Assembly: GCA_017395045.1 (NCBI GenBank) | Contig: JAFPWG010000012.1 | Span: forward strand, 124,001-188,000 | DNA: 64,000 nt | Origin: Bacteroidales bacterium | GTDB taxonomy: Bacteria; Bacteroidota; Bacteroidia; Bacteroidales; UBA932 | Reading direction: 5' to 3' | Shown: piece after piece, positions 1 through 8,951 of the stretch | How the letters are laid out: each line of letters opens with the position of its first letter | Position numbering within the stretch: the stretch's first letter is position 1 | Position numbers and translations under genes: made by a program | The notes under the pieces: generated by a model | Database searches by the model: none | What the model was told of the DNA's origin: nothing | What the model saw: the letters and a program-made list of their open reading frames with translations, nothing else

Positions 1-361
1 CATCGTAAATCTCGATACACACGCGGAACTCCTTGTCGGCCGGCGCCTTTTCCGTGTCGATGGCGAACACCGGTTGAGAGGTTTCGGCGAGGTGCCCTTC
101 ATAGATGCCTCCGTCACTGTCTTCCACCCAGACGTGGGCGGCGGCTTGTTCCGCGGTCATGCCGGAAGGCAAGTCAGAGTGCCGGGATCCGGAATGAATG
201 GATTCCATGGTTCCCAGGCGGACGAGGGTCGTCCCGCCGACGAGGATGTCGCCTTCAACCACCAGGATCCCCTTCGGCGCTTCGCCCAGATCCGGGTCAA
301 ACGGGTAGATACAGGCCGTCGCACAGAACAGGAGGGCCGCCATATGCAGTAGTTTTCTCAT
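1..361 (-). CDS. DUF4249-type outer-membrane lipoprotein (C-terminus beyond window)
   Basis: The reverse strand reads open from an ATG at 361 to the window edge, giving the first 120 residues. They start MRKLLHMAALLFCATAC, a lipoprotein signal with the lipobox cysteine at residue 17, followed by YPFDPDLG and ILVVEGDILVGG, which resemble the start of DUF4249 proteins. DUF4249 proteins are usually encoded directly after a TonB-dependent receptor with a carboxypeptidase-regulatory domain, as here. The start overlaps the receptor stop by one base (TGATG), which suggests translational coupling. Role inferred: surface or periplasmic partner of that receptor. Substrate unknown. Confidence 0.8.
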   Translation of the reverse strand, partial: MRKLLHMAALLFCATACIYPFDPDLGEAPKGILVVEGDILVGGTTLVRLGTMESIHSGSRHSDLPSGMTAEQAAAHVWVEDSDGGIYEGHLAETSQPVFAIDTEKAPADKEFRVCIEIYD

Positions 362-3300
362 CAGAACAGGATGTTGAGGTTGATGTACGGAATCTGGGTG
401 GCGAAGACCGACAGCATATAGCCTTGCGTCTTCCCGGACATGTCGGGCCGGAAGAAGACGGAATAAGGGTTCTTGCGCCCGGTGACGTTATAGACGCCCA
501 GGGTGATGGTCGTGTGCAGGATCGCTTTCAGGTAGTGGCCCGGGTCGATGTTGAAGGCGACGTCGGCGCGGAAGTAATCCGGAATCCGGAAAGCGTTTCT
601 CTCCGAGTAGGCCAGCCGGTATTTTCCGCCGAAATAGTATGCGCCGACCGGCACGGTGACCGGACGGCCTGTGGAGTAGTCGATGTTCACGGAGAAACTG
701 TAGCGGTGCGTAAGGGCGAAATTGCCCACGAACTTGAGCTCGTGTGGCTTGTCGTAAGGGGCGTTGTACCAGTTGCCTCCGGCGATGGTCTCGTTGCCGC
801 GGTCCTGCATTTCTTTCAGGAGCGCGCGGGAATAGCTGTAGGAAAGCCAGCCCGTGATCTTGCCGGTCGTCTTCTTCAGCATCAGCTCCACGCCGTAGGA
901 GCGTCCCTTCACGGGAAGGAGGTCTTGGGCGAGATCCGGATTCATGGACAGGGTTGCGCCGGCCTTGTAGTCCAGGGCCTGGTAGGTTTCTTTATAGTAG
1001 GTTTCCGCCGAGAAGTCAATACCGGTGTTCAGTTCGGTCCAGTAGGCTCCCGCGGCGCCCTGCCAGCCCCAGGTGGGCTTGATGTCGGCGTCGCTGAGCT
1101 TCCAGGTGTCCATCGGCGAAACGGCCGACGTGTTGGAAATCAGGTGGATATACTGCGTCAGCGAATTCACGCCCGCCTTGAAGGAAAGGTTCTCCAGCGG
1201 GGAATACTTGCCGGACAGGCGGACCTCCGGGGCGCCGTACATCTTTTTGCCGTTGAGGGAATAGAATCCCGACATCCGGAGTCCGCCCTCGAGCGAGAGC
1301 ACATCCGAGGCTTTCCATGAATCGGAAACATAGGCGGCCGGTTCCAGGGCATATTCGCGGTCCAGGCTGCGGGCCTTGACCTCCGAGAAATCCCCGAAAG
1401 GAGTCATGATGCCGGGGTCCAGGGCGTAGCCGGTCAGGTGGACGCCGTAGGAAAGGGTGTTCGCCTCGCCCAGGGGGCGTTTCCGGTTCACCCGGAAGAA
1501 ACCCTGGCGGATGTAGGTGTCCAGGTCGTAGGCGCCGAACTCCCACATATGGGCCGAGATGCGGTTGGTGTACCGGTCGTAGCCGGCGCTGACCTGCAGG
1601 GAACCGTCGTCGGCGGTCCGGTGCTTCCAGGCCAGGGATCCGTTGATGTTGCCGTACCGGAAGGTCGTGTCCCCGCCAAAGGAGAAGCGGTCCGTGGCGA
1701 AATAACCGTAGGCCTGGAGGGTGTTGTCCGGGTCGATCCGATGGGTGATGCCCAGGTTGGCATCGGTGAAACCGGCGGAGCCGCCCGAATAGGCGCTGTT
1801 CTCCGGCAGGAGGTTCAGAATCCAGTTGGAATAGGTGGTGCGGGCTCCCAGGATGACCGAGGTCTTCCCCTTGCTCAGAGGACCTTCCAGGTGCAGGCGG
1901 CTGGTCAGGAGGCCGATGCCGGCGGACCCTTTCCATTTCTGCATGTCGCCGTCCTTGGTCCCGACGCTCAGGACGGAGGAGACTCGTCCGCCGTATTCGG
2001 CCGGGATGGAACTCTTGTACAGTTCGATGTCGTCCACGATGTCGGGGTTGAAGGCGGAGAAGATGCCGAACATGTGGGTGGGGTTATAGATCGTGTTCTC
2101 GTTGAACAGGACGAGGTTCTGGTCGGCCGAACCGCCGCGGACGTTGAATCCGCCGGACGCCTCGCCCACGCTCTTGATGCCCGGGAGGGTAAGCACAGCC
2201 TTGATCACGTCCCCTTCGCCGAAGGCCGACGGAATCTTGTTCATCGTCTTCACGCTGACCTTTTCCACGCCCATTTCGGTGCTGCGGTGCTGGGCCATGC
2301 TTTCGGCCGAGACCACGGCCTCCTTGAGCATCGTCACCCGGTCGGTCATCATCACGTTCAGTCCGCCGTCGGAGAGGACGATGACCCGGAGGGCCAGGTC
2401 TTCCTTGCCGTCGGCGCTGAAATTCAGGACGTTCTCGCCGCCAGGGAGGGAAATCCGGTATGCGCCCCGGCGGTCGGTGCGCACATAGCTCTTGGTCCTG
2501 TCGTCATAGACGACCACCCCGTACATCGGCTCGCCGGTCTCCGCTTCGGTGACGGTTCCGCTGACATTCTTCCGCGCCTGTCCCTTGTCCAGGGTGGCGT
2601 CGCCGACGGTGTACACCTTGTTCCGATAGGTTGCGAGGATCGCGTTGTCCACGTACTGCACGACCGTGGTGTCCTTTTCCTGGCTGGAGAAGTACTTGTC
2701 CGGCAGCCCGATACCGGTTCCGGGCAGATTGGCCGCGGCAACCGTTCCCGACGGTGTTTCAGGCACGAGGTTGTGCCAGACCACGTTTTCGATGCCGAGC
2801 GAAGGCGCTCCCGCTTCGCTTCGGAGGCGCTTTTGCAGCTGTTTTTTCCGGATTTTCTTAAGTTGTCCGTTCTCCAGGGCATAGAAGGTTTCTTCGAGCT
2901 GGAAGAACGTGGTGACGGCGAAGTCGTAATCGGGGTCCTCGTAGCCGAGCATCATCAGGGCGGTTGTGGCCGTCTCGAAGCGGATTTTCTTCTTCACGAG
3001 GCGCAGGAGGGGGACCTCGCCGTCGCGGATGACTTCGTAGTACTCTTCGGGGGTGTCTTCCCAGCCCAGGTATTTCAGGTTGACGAACCGCCGGTTTCCC
3101 ATCGTGAACCAGGCGACCTGGTCCCTGAAGACGGAGATGGCGCTCACGCCCTCGATCGGCCGGACCAGCAGTTCTCCGGCGTAGGCGTCCACGTTGAGGC
3201 TTACGTCGTCATACTGTTTCCCGTTGTATAGGACAGAGCCTTTCTCAAAGGCTTTCTGGGACCAGAAATAGTTGCCGTTGTACTTGAAGGGATACGTGTT

Positions 3301-3414
3301 CGGCAGCTTTCCCCGGAAGATTCCGGAGAACACCTGGCTGGATTGCGTTTCCTGGGCAGCGGCGCTCCCCGCCAGGGAGAGCAGGGCCAGCGCCAGGATC
3401 AAGTATCGTTTCAT
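361..3414 (-). CDS. TonB-dependent outer-membrane receptor with carboxypeptidase-regulatory domain
   Basis: A protein of 1017 residues starting MKRYLILALALLSLAGSAAAQ, a clear signal peptide. Residues about 22-230 form an extra N-terminal region that I cannot name. A carboxypeptidase-regulatory-like domain follows (GTVTEAETGEPMYGVVV), then a plug with GGFNVRGGSADQNLVLF and IPAEYGGRVSSVL, then a beta-barrel ending in INLNILF. Such receptors import scarce ligands across the outer membrane using TonB energy. I chose the ATG at 3414 because it overlaps the hflX stop (TAATG) and leads straight into the signal peptide; an ATG at 3420 (MVMKRY) is the alternative. It is paired with a DUF4249 gene downstream. 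Ligand unknown. Confidence 0.9.
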   Translation of the reverse strand: MKRYLILALALLSLAGSAAAQETQSSQVFSGIFRGKLPNTYPFKYNGNYFWSQKAFEKGSVLYNGKQYDDVSLNVDAYAGELLVRPIEGVSAISVFRDQVAWFTMGNRRFVNLKYLGWEDTPEEYYEVIRDGEVPLLRLVKKKIRFETATTALMMLGYEDPDYDFAVTTFFQLEETFYALENGQLKKIRKKQLQKRLRSEAGAPSLGIENVVWHNLVPETPSGTVAAANLPGTGIGLPDKYFSSQEKDTTVVQYVDNAILATYRNKVYTVGDATLDKGQARKNVSGTVTEAETGEPMYGVVVYDDRTKSYVRTDRRGAYRISLPGGENVLNFSADGKEDLALRVIVLSDGGLNVMMTDRVTMLKEAVVSAESMAQHRSTEMGVEKVSVKTMNKIPSAFGEGDVIKAVLTLPGIKSVGEASGGFNVRGGSADQNLVLFNENTIYNPTHMFGIFSAFNPDIVDDIELYKSSIPAEYGGRVSSVLSVGTKDGDMQKWKGSAGIGLLTSRLHLEGPLSKGKTSVILGARTTYSNWILNLLPENSAYSGGSAGFTDANLGITHRIDPDNTLQAYGYFATDRFSFGGDTTFRYGNINGSLAWKHRTADDGSLQVSAGYDRYTNRISAHMWEFGAYDLDTYIRQGFFRVNRKRPLGEANTLSYGVHLTGYALDPGIMTPFGDFSEVKARSLDREYALEPAAYVSDSWKASDVLSLEGGLRMSGFYSLNGKKMYGAPEVRLSGKYSPLENLSFKAGVNSLTQYIHLISNTSAVSPMDTWKLSDADIKPTWGWQGAAGAYWTELNTGIDFSAETYYKETYQALDYKAGATLSMNPDLAQDLLPVKGRSYGVELMLKKTTGKITGWLSYSYSRALLKEMQDRGNETIAGGNWYNAPYDKPHELKFVGNFALTHRYSFSVNIDYSTGRPVTVPVGAYYFGGKYRLAYSERNAFRIPDYFRADVAFNIDPGHYLKAILHTTITLGVYNVTGRKNPYSVFFRPDMSGKTQGYMLSVFATQIPYINLNILF

Positions 3415-4598
3415 TACCATAGGAAATTGTCGAAGGGATAACGGCCCGCGTGGATTTCCGCCACCATCTTGTACAGGTCGTTCCGGAGTTTGTCGATGCC
3501 GATCTTCTCCTTGGCGGAGATGAAGATGCACGGGGTTTTCTCCTGGGCGATCCAACTGTTTTTCAGTTCGTCCAGGGTGCGGTTCCGGGCCTCTTTCGGC
3601 GTGAGGGAGAACTCGTCGTAGGGTTCGTAGGTATAGGCGTCCACCTTGTTGAAAACCACGAAGACAGGCTTGTTCTGCGCACCGATGTCGCGAAGGGTCT
3701 GTTCCACCACCTGCATCTGTTCTTCAAAGTCGGGGTGGGAGATGTCCACCACGTGCACGAGGACATCGGCCTCCCGGACCTCGTCCAGGGTACTCTTGAA
3801 GGCTTCCACCAGTTGCGTAGGCAGCTTCCGGATAAAGCCGACGGTATCCGACAGCAGGAAGGGGACATTTTCGATGACGACCTTTCTTACGGTGGTGTCC
3901 AGGGTGGCGAACAGCTTGTTTTCCGCGAATACGTCGGACTTCGCGAGAAGGTTCATCAGGGTGCTTTTGCCCACGTTCGTATAGCCGACCAGCGCCAGGC
4001 GCACCAGGCTTCCGCGGTTCCCCCGCTGGGTGGCCATCTGGCGGTCCACCTTCTTCAGGTCCTCCTTGAGCTTGGAGATGCGCTGCTTGACGATACGGCG
4101 GTCCACCTCGATCTGGGTTTCACCCATACCGCCTCGGGTTCCCATGCCGCCCCGCTGCCGCTCCAGGTGCGTCCACATGCCGGCCAGTCGTGGCAACATA
4201 TACTGGTAATGAGCCAGCTCCACCTGCATTTTCGCATAGGAAGTCTTGGCCCGCTGGGCAAAGATTTCAAGAATCAGGCTGGTCCGGTCGATGACGTCGC
4301 TGCATTCGATGATCTTTTCGATGTTGCGCTGCTGGGTGCCCGTAAGCTCGTCGTCGAAGATGACGTATTGGACTTCGTTTTCTTCGCAGTATGCCTTGAT
4401 TTCTTGGAGCTTCCCCGTGCCGATATAGGTGGCCTTGTCCGGCCGGTCCATCCGCTGGAGAAACATCTTGTCGCCAATCGCTCCGGCGGTTTCGGCAAGG
4501 AATTGGAGCTCGTCCAGGTACTCCTGTACCTTTCTTTCTCCCCCCTTTTCCAGGACGACGCCCACGAATACGGCTTTCTCGGTCTTGTATTGACTCAT
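3414..4598 (-). CDS. hflX: GTPase HflX, ribosome-associated
   Basis: A protein of 394 residues with an N-terminal HflX domain (ATYIGTGKLQEIKAYC; RTSLILEIFAQRAKT; the glycine-rich loop GGMGTRGGMGETQIEVDRR) and a GTPase domain with GYTNVGKST (G1), DTVGFIRKLP (G3), NKVD (G4) and ISAKE (G5). HflX binds the 50S subunit and helps rescue or split stalled ribosomes. The start at 4598 (MSQYKTEK) follows an AGAAGG ribosome-binding site; a further ATG at 4646 overlaps the promoter and is unlikely. The stop overlaps the start of the TonB receptor gene, so the housekeeping GTPase may be cotranscribed with an envelope receptor pair, which is odd. Confidence 0.95.
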   Translation of the reverse strand: MSQYKTEKAVFVGVVLEKGGERKVQEYLDELQFLAETAGAIGDKMFLQRMDRPDKATYIGTGKLQEIKAYCEENEVQYVIFDDELTGTQQRNIEKIIECSDVIDRTSLILEIFAQRAKTSYAKMQVELAHYQYMLPRLAGMWTHLERQRGGMGTRGGMGETQIEVDRRIVKQRISKLKEDLKKVDRQMATQRGNRGSLVRLALVGYTNVGKSTLMNLLAKSDVFAENKLFATLDTTVRKVVIENVPFLLSDTVGFIRKLPTQLVEAFKSTLDEVREADVLVHVVDISHPDFEEQMQVVEQTLRDIGAQNKPVFVVFNKVDAYTYEPYDEFSLTPKEARNRTLDELKNSWIAQEKTPCIFISAKEKIGIDKLRNDLYKMVAEIHAGRYPFDNFLW

Positions 4599-4633
4599 AC
4601 CTTCTTCTAAATCCTCTAACTGATTCAATCTTG

Positions 4634-4641
4634 CAAAATTA
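4634..4641 (-). promoter_or_regulatory. -7 box for hflX
   Basis: The reverse strand reads TAATTTTG, a full match to the Bacteroidota TAnnTTTG element, 35 bp before the hflX ATG. No clear TTTG -33 box was seen. It lies back to back with the ybeY promoter. Confidence 0.65.
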
Positions 4642-4650
4642 CACATTATT

Positions 4651-4682
4651 TTTCAGCAGTCCGAATTTTCGTTGTAGATTTG
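4651..4682 (+). promoter_or_regulatory. Promoter for ybeY-mnmG
   Basis: TAGATTTG at 4675-4682 matches TAnnTTTG. A TTTC at 4651-4654, 20 bp upstream, may serve as the -33 element. The ybeY ATG follows 16 bp after the box. Confidence 0.6.
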
Positions 4683-4698
4683 CAGAAAACTACAGCTG

Positions 4699-5118
4699 AT
4701 GGTTTCCTACTATACCGAAGACACAAAGTTCAATTTCAAGGAAAAACGCCTGACAAACCGCTGGCTCAAGCTGGTGGCGGAGAGCGAGATCCGCCGTCTG
4801 GGCGATATTTCCATCATTTTCTGCTCGGATAATTACATTCTGGATGTCAACATGAAGTACCTTCAGCACGATTACTTCACGGACATCATTACGTTTGATT
4901 ACTGTGAGGGCGACCGCCTGAGCGGAGACCTGTTCATCAGCGTTGACTCGGTCCGGGAGAATGCGCAGTTCTACGGTACTGAATTCGAGAATGAACTGAA
5001 TCGCGTAATCGTCCACGGCGTCCTGCATCTGATCGGCTACGACGACCATACCCAGGAGGACATTGCCGAGATGCGCGCAAAGGAAAACTATTATCTTTCG
5101 CTTCGGGAGCTCGTATGA
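4699..5118 (+). CDS. ybeY: Endoribonuclease YbeY (rRNA maturation)
   Basis: A protein of 139 residues carrying the family's metal-binding motif near the C-terminus, [12 protein letters not shown], whose three histidines hold the catalytic zinc. YbeY is a single-strand endoribonuclease for 16S rRNA 3'-end processing and ribosome quality control. The domain DIITFDY upstream of the motif is also typical. The gene has its own promoter at 4675 and overlaps mnmG by four bases (ATGA). Confidence 0.95.
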   Translation: MVSYYTEDTKFNFKEKRLTNRWLKLVAESEIRRLGDISIIFCSDNYILDVNMKYLQHDYFTDIITFDYCEGDRLSGDLFISVDSVRENAQFYGTEFENELNRVIVHGVLHLIGYDDHTQEDIAEMRAKENYYLSLRELV

Positions 5119-6974
5119 TTCCCTTTTTCGACATCATCGTCATCGGTGGCGGGCACGCCGGATGCGAGGCCGCGATGGCCGCCGCGTCCCTCGGTTCGTC
5201 CGTCTTGCTCGTCTCGCCCGACCTGAACGGCTTGGCGAAGATGTCTTGCAACCCGGCTGTCGGAGGAATTGCCAAAGGACAGATCGTCCGGGAGATCGAT
5301 GCGCTTGGCGGGTGGACCGGAGTGGTTACGGACGCAGCTACCCTTCAGTTCCGGATGCTTAACCGCTCCAAGGGCCCGGCCATGTGGAGTCCGCGCGCCC
5401 AATGCGACAAACTCGCCTTTTCGCTGAAATGGCGCGAGGTGTTGCTAAGTAATTGTAACTTAAGTATTTACGCCGATTTTGCCGCCAATCTTCTCTTTGA
5501 GAATGGCGTTTTGGCGGGCATCCGTACGGTTACGGGGGCAGAATTCCATTCTCGCGCGGTTGTTTTGACCGCCGGAACCTTCCTGAATGGCCGGATGTTT
5601 ATCGGTACGCATTCTTTCGAAGGCGGGCGTATCGGCGAGCCGGCGGCTTATGGGATCTCTGACCAGCTTGCTTCTCTCGGCATTCCGACCGAGCGGATGA
5701 AGACCGGGACTCCCCCGAGGATCGATGTCCGTTCCGTCGATCTATCCTCTTTGCCTGTCCAGGCCGGCGACCCCTCGCCCGAGCGATTCTCGTTCCTGGA
5801 TGTTCCCTCTGCTATCCAGGCGGGCGCACCCCAGATGGAGTGCTATATCCTGTATACGAACGAGAAAGTGCACGACATCCTTCGTACGGGTTTTGACCGT
5901 TCTCCGCTTTTTACCGGCGTGATACACGGCCGCGGTCCGCGCTATTGTCCGAGTATTGAAGACAAGCTCCGCACCTTTGCCGGCAAGGACTCCCATCAGC
6001 TTTTCCTGGAGCCGGAGGGCCGCAACAACCCGGAATACTACCTGCAAGGATTTTCTTCCTCCTTACCTCAAGAAGTTCAGTTGGAGGCCCTGCATGCCAT
6101 TCCCGGGTTGGAACAGGCTGTTGTCTTCAAGCCGGCCTATGCGGTCGAGTACGATTATTTCGACCCTCAATATTTGAAGTATTCCCTGGAGTCCCGTGTC
6201 GTTGACAACCTTTTCCTGGCTGGACAAGTCAATGGTACGACCGGTTACGAAGAAGCTGCGGCCCAGGGCCTTATAGCGGGAATCAACGCCCACCGGAAGG
6301 TGTCCGAACAAGATCCGTTTGTATTGCGTCGGGACGAAGCATATATTGGTGTTCTGATCGATGACCTGATCAATAAAGGCGTGGACGAGCCCTATCGGAT
6401 GTTTACTTCTCGTGCGGAATACCGTATTCTGCTTCGTCAGGATAATGCCGACTTCCGTCTGACAGAACGTTCTCATGCAATCGGTTTGGCCTCTGAGGCC
6501 CGCTACAGCGCTGTTTGTCATAAGCGTGAGCAGGTAGAGAGACTTTCTGAAATCTGTGAGTCGAAAAAGATTCGTGCAGATTTGGTCAATGATTATTTGG
6601 CCACGGTTGATTCTGCTCCTTTGACGGATTCCCGTCGTCTGGCCGATCTTGTTGCCCGTCCGGAGCTTTCTCTGGCTGAGCTGATGCGAATTGTTCCATG
6701 TGGAACATTCTCTCCGGATGTTGTCGAATCCGTTGAAATTGCTATCAAATATGACGGATACATTCAGCGGGAGAAGCAGCAAGCCGAAAAGAATAACCGC
6801 TTGGAGTATATCAAGATTCCCTCTGACTTCGATTTCGACCGCGTTCATTCGCTTTCAATTGAGTGCAGGCAGAAATTAAAGCGCTATAAGCCGGAAACTA
6901 TTGCCCAAGCATCGCGTATCTCCGGGGTTTCTCCCGCAGATATTTCCGTTCTTCTTGTCTATTTCGGAAGATGA
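5115..6974 (+). CDS. mnmG: tRNA uridine-5-carboxymethylaminomethyl modification enzyme MnmG
   Basis: A protein of 619 residues, the usual MnmG length. The FAD-binding Rossmann motif [15 protein letters not shown] is at the N-terminus, with [14 protein letters not shown] and [11 protein letters not shown] further on, and a C-terminal helical domain. MnmG works with MnmE to modify U34 of several tRNAs. The start overlaps ybeY by four bases. From about position 5440 onward the third codon positions become much richer in T and A than in most genes of the window. A parS-like palindrome lies inside the gene at 6692 and a second one just after its stop. MnmG genes often sit near the replication origin in other bacteria. 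Confidence 0.97.
   Translation: MIPFFDIIVIGGGHAGCEAAMAAASLGSSVLLVSPDLNGLAKMSCNPAVGGIAKGQIVREIDALGGWTGVVTDAATLQFRMLNRSKGPAMWSPRAQCDKLAFSLKWREVLLSNCNLSIYADFAANLLFENGVLAGIRTVTGAEFHSRAVVLTAGTFLNGRMFIGTHSFEGGRIGEPAAYGISDQLASLGIPTERMKTGTPPRIDVRSVDLSSLPVQAGDPSPERFSFLDVPSAIQAGAPQMECYILYTNEKVHDILRTGFDRSPLFTGVIHGRGPRYCPSIEDKLRTFAGKDSHQLFLEPEGRNNPEYYLQGFSSSLPQEVQLEALHAIPGLEQAVVFKPAYAVEYDYFDPQYLKYSLESRVVDNLFLAGQVNGTTGYEEAAAQGLIAGINAHRKVSEQDPFVLRRDEAYIGVLIDDLINKGVDEPYRMFTSRAEYRILLRQDNADFRLTERSHAIGLASEARYSAVCHKREQVERLSEICESKKIRADLVNDYLATVDSAPLTDSRRLADLVARPELSLAELMRIVPCGTFSPDVVESVEIAIKYDGYIQREKQQAEKNNRLEYIKIPSDFDFDRVHSLSIECRQKLKRYKPETIAQASRISGVSPADISVLLVYFGR
6692..6707. promoter_or_regulatory. parS-like palindrome inside mnmG
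   Basis: TGTTCCATGTGGAACA matches the ParB-binding consensus TGTTnCACGTGnAACA except for one centre base (T for C). The two outer six-base arms are perfectly symmetric. It lies 270 bp from the site at 6978. Confidence 0.55.
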
Positions 6975-6977
6975 TTT

Positions 6978-6993
6978 TGTTCCACGTGGAACC
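6978..6993. promoter_or_regulatory. parS-like palindrome after mnmG
   Basis: TGTTCCACGTGGAACC matches the ParB-binding consensus TGTTnCACGTGnAACA in all but the last base. It starts three bases after the mnmG stop codon, outside any gene. Binding by ParB is inferred, not shown; no parA or parB gene is in the window. Confidence 0.65.
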
Positions 6994-7020
6994 AAATCGT
7001 GTAATAAGCTTCAAAGAATA

Positions 7021-7077
7021 GAGAAAGATAGAGGGTCCGGACGATTTTTTCATGAGGCCGGACCCTCTATCTTTCTC
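7021..7077. terminator. Bidirectional terminator between mnmG and ruvA
   Basis: Two perfect 20-base arms (7021-7040 and 7058-7077) flank a 17-base loop containing TTTTTT. It sits between two converging genes. The stem is unusually long for a simple terminator. Confidence 0.75.
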
Positions 7078-7096
7078 AAACCGTGATTGTTGTCCT

Positions 7097-7684
7097 TTAA
7101 AGACGTTTCAGCGCTGCTTTGATGATGTCTTCGACGCGGGCCTGCGGGTTGTCTTTGAGGATAGCCGGCATGACTTTCCCGATTGCGGCTTTGGAGAAAC
7201 CCAACATGACCAGCGCGGTTGTGGCCTCGTCCACCAGAGCGTTCGTGTCGGCCTTGAAGATGGTTCCGGTGTCTGATCCCGCACCCTTGACAATCTTGTC
7301 TTTAAGCTCTAAAACCAGCCTCTGGGCGCTCTTGAGGCCGATTCCCTTGACGCTTTTGATCCGGTTGATGTCTTCCGACAGAATGGCGTTCCGGATTTCG
7401 TCGGACGTGAGCGAGGAAAGCATCATGCGCGCGGAACTGACGCCGATGCCGGATACCCCGATCAGCAGTCGGAACAGCTCCCGCTCGTCTTTGGTTGCAA
7501 AACCGTAGAAGAGTTCTTCGTCTTCCCGGATATAATGATGGATGTAGGCGACGGCTTCCGTCTTGCCCTGCAGGGCTTCGAAGGTTTGGAGCGAGATAAG
7601 GATGCTGTACCCGATGCCGCCGCATTCAAGGATGAGCTCTGCGGGCGTGAGATCGATGATTTGTCCTTTAATATACTCTATCAT
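7097..7684 (-). CDS. ruvA: Holliday junction branch migration protein RuvA
   Basis: A protein of 195 residues starting MIEYIKGQIIDLTPAELILE. It has the OB-fold N-terminus, the helix-hairpin-helix pair (IGVSGIGVSSARMMLS and IKSVKGIGLKSAQRLVLELKDK) and a C-terminal domain III that contacts RuvB. RuvA binds four-way DNA junctions during recombination repair. It is monocistronic as seen here, converging on mnmG and divergent from sufS. Its -7 box ends four bases before the ATG, so the mRNA is probably leaderless. Confidence 0.96.
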   Translation of the reverse strand: MIEYIKGQIIDLTPAELILECGGIGYSILISLQTFEALQGKTEAVAYIHHYIREDEELFYGFATKDERELFRLLIGVSGIGVSSARMMLSSLTSDEIRNAILSEDINRIKSVKGIGLKSAQRLVLELKDKIVKGAGSDTGTIFKADTNALVDEATTALVMLGFSKAAIGKVMPAILKDNPQARVEDIIKAALKRL

Positions 7685-7688
7685 ATCG

Positions 7689-7719
7689 CAAAAATATGTA
7701 AATTTGCAGACTTATCAAA
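7689..7719 (-). promoter_or_regulatory. Promoter for ruvA, probably leaderless
   Basis: On the reverse strand TTTG (7716-7719), 19 bases, then TATTTTTG (7689-7696): a full -33/-7 pair. Only four bases (CGAT) separate the -7 box from the ruvA ATG at 7684. Confidence 0.75.
7699..7706 (+). promoter_or_regulatory. -7 box for the sufS operon
   Basis: TAAATTTG matches TAnnTTTG and ends 18 bp before the sufS ATG. It is interleaved with the ruvA promoter, so the two divergent promoters share DNA and may compete for polymerase. Confidence 0.65.
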
Positions 7720-7724
7720 GAGCA

Positions 7725-8951
7725 ATGACCGTACAAGAAATCAGAAGCCGGTTCCCGATCCTGGACCGCCGCGTGTGGGGAAAGCCGCTTGTCTATCTGG
7801 ACAATGCGGCCACAGCCCAGCGTCCGCTGGCCGTCCTGGAAAAAGAGCGGGCGCTCGCCTTGGATGCCAACGCCAACATTCACCGGGCCGTTCATCGGCT
7901 GGCCGTGGATGCGACGGAGGAATATGAGAAAACCCGGGACGCAGTCCGCGATTTTCTGAGCGCCGGCTCCCGGGAAGAAATCGTCTTTACCTCCGGAACG
8001 ACGATGTCCATCAACCTGGTCGCCTCTTGTTTCGGGGAAGCCTTCGTCGGGGAGGGGGACGAGATCATCGTCTCGGTCGCCGAGCACCATTCGAACATCG
8101 TTCCCTGGCAGCTGCTCTGCTCCCGCAAAAAAGCGGTCCTGAAAGTCCTTGAGATTGACGAATTCGGCGTCCTGCAGGCCGACTCTCTGGAAAAACTGAT
8201 TTCTCAGCGCACTAAAATTATAGCTATCTCTCACATTTCCAATGTGTTAGGCCTTGTTAACCCGGTACAGGAAATCGTCCGGATGGCGCACGCTCACGGC
8301 ATTCCGGTGCTGGTGGACGGCGCTCAGGGGAGCGTCCACGAAAAAGTGGACGTCCGGGAGTTGGACTGTGATTTCTACGCTTTCTCCGGACACAAGGTTT
8401 ACGGCCCCACCGGAACCGGTGTCCTGTACGGGAAGAAGAAATGGCTGGAAGCCATGCCCCCGTATATGGGTGGCGGGGAGATGATCGAGACGGTTTCGTT
8501 CTCCGGGACCAGCTATGCTCCCGTCCCTGGCAAGTTCGAGGCTGGAACACAGAACTTCAATGCCGTCCCGGCCCTCCAGGAGGCGCTCGCCCTGGCGCAG
8601 GTATTCAAAACCGATCCGGAAGTAATTGAAAACCAAAAGAATATTACGGAGTATCTGCTGGATGCCCTGACCAACAATCCCCGCATCCACCTTTATGGTG
8701 TTCCACGGGGAACGGTGCAGAAGGTCCCGCTTTTCTCTTTCTCCGTCGAGGGCGCGCACCAGGAAGATCTGGCCCTCATTCTGGACAAAATGGGCATTGC
8801 GGCCCGTTCCGGGCAGATGTGCGCCGAGCCGTTGATGGATCGTTTCTGCGTGACCGGGATGCTCCGCGTGTCCTTCGCTCCGTACAATACGATGGAGGAG
8901 GCTGAATACTTCGTAAGCAGTTTGAATAAAGCGATATCGATGTTGGTATGA
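7725..8951 (+). CDS. sufS: Cysteine desulfurase SufS
   Basis: A protein of 408 residues starting MTVQEIRSRFPILDRRV. It has the PLP lysine motif SGHKVYGPTGTGVLYG, the cofactor-stacking AEHHSNIVPWQ and the active cysteine loop RSGQMCAEPLM. SufS takes sulfur from cysteine and passes it to SufE for iron-sulfur cluster assembly. The ATG at 7725 is preferred over upstream in-frame starts that would lie inside ruvA and before the promoter. It overlaps the next gene by four bases. No sufB, sufC or sufD is present in the window, so the scaffold genes are elsewhere. Confidence 0.95.
   Translation: MTVQEIRSRFPILDRRVWGKPLVYLDNAATAQRPLAVLEKERALALDANANIHRAVHRLAVDATEEYEKTRDAVRDFLSAGSREEIVFTSGTTMSINLVASCFGEAFVGEGDEIIVSVAEHHSNIVPWQLLCSRKKAVLKVLEIDEFGVLQADSLEKLISQRTKIIAISHISNVLGLVNPVQEIVRMAHAHGIPVLVDGAQGSVHEKVDVRELDCDFYAFSGHKVYGPTGTGVLYGKKKWLEAMPPYMGGGEMIETVSFSGTSYAPVPGKFEAGTQNFNAVPALQEALALAQVFKTDPEVIENQKNITEYLLDALTNNPRIHLYGVPRGTVQKVPLFSFSVEGAHQEDLALILDKMGIAARSGQMCAEPLMDRFCVTGMLRVSFAPYNTMEEAEYFVSSLNKAISMLV

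Noticed and set aside
6901..7086. A small open frame across the parS-like site and hairpin
   Set aside because: It overlaps the end of mnmG and would read through the perfect hairpin; no start signal is present.
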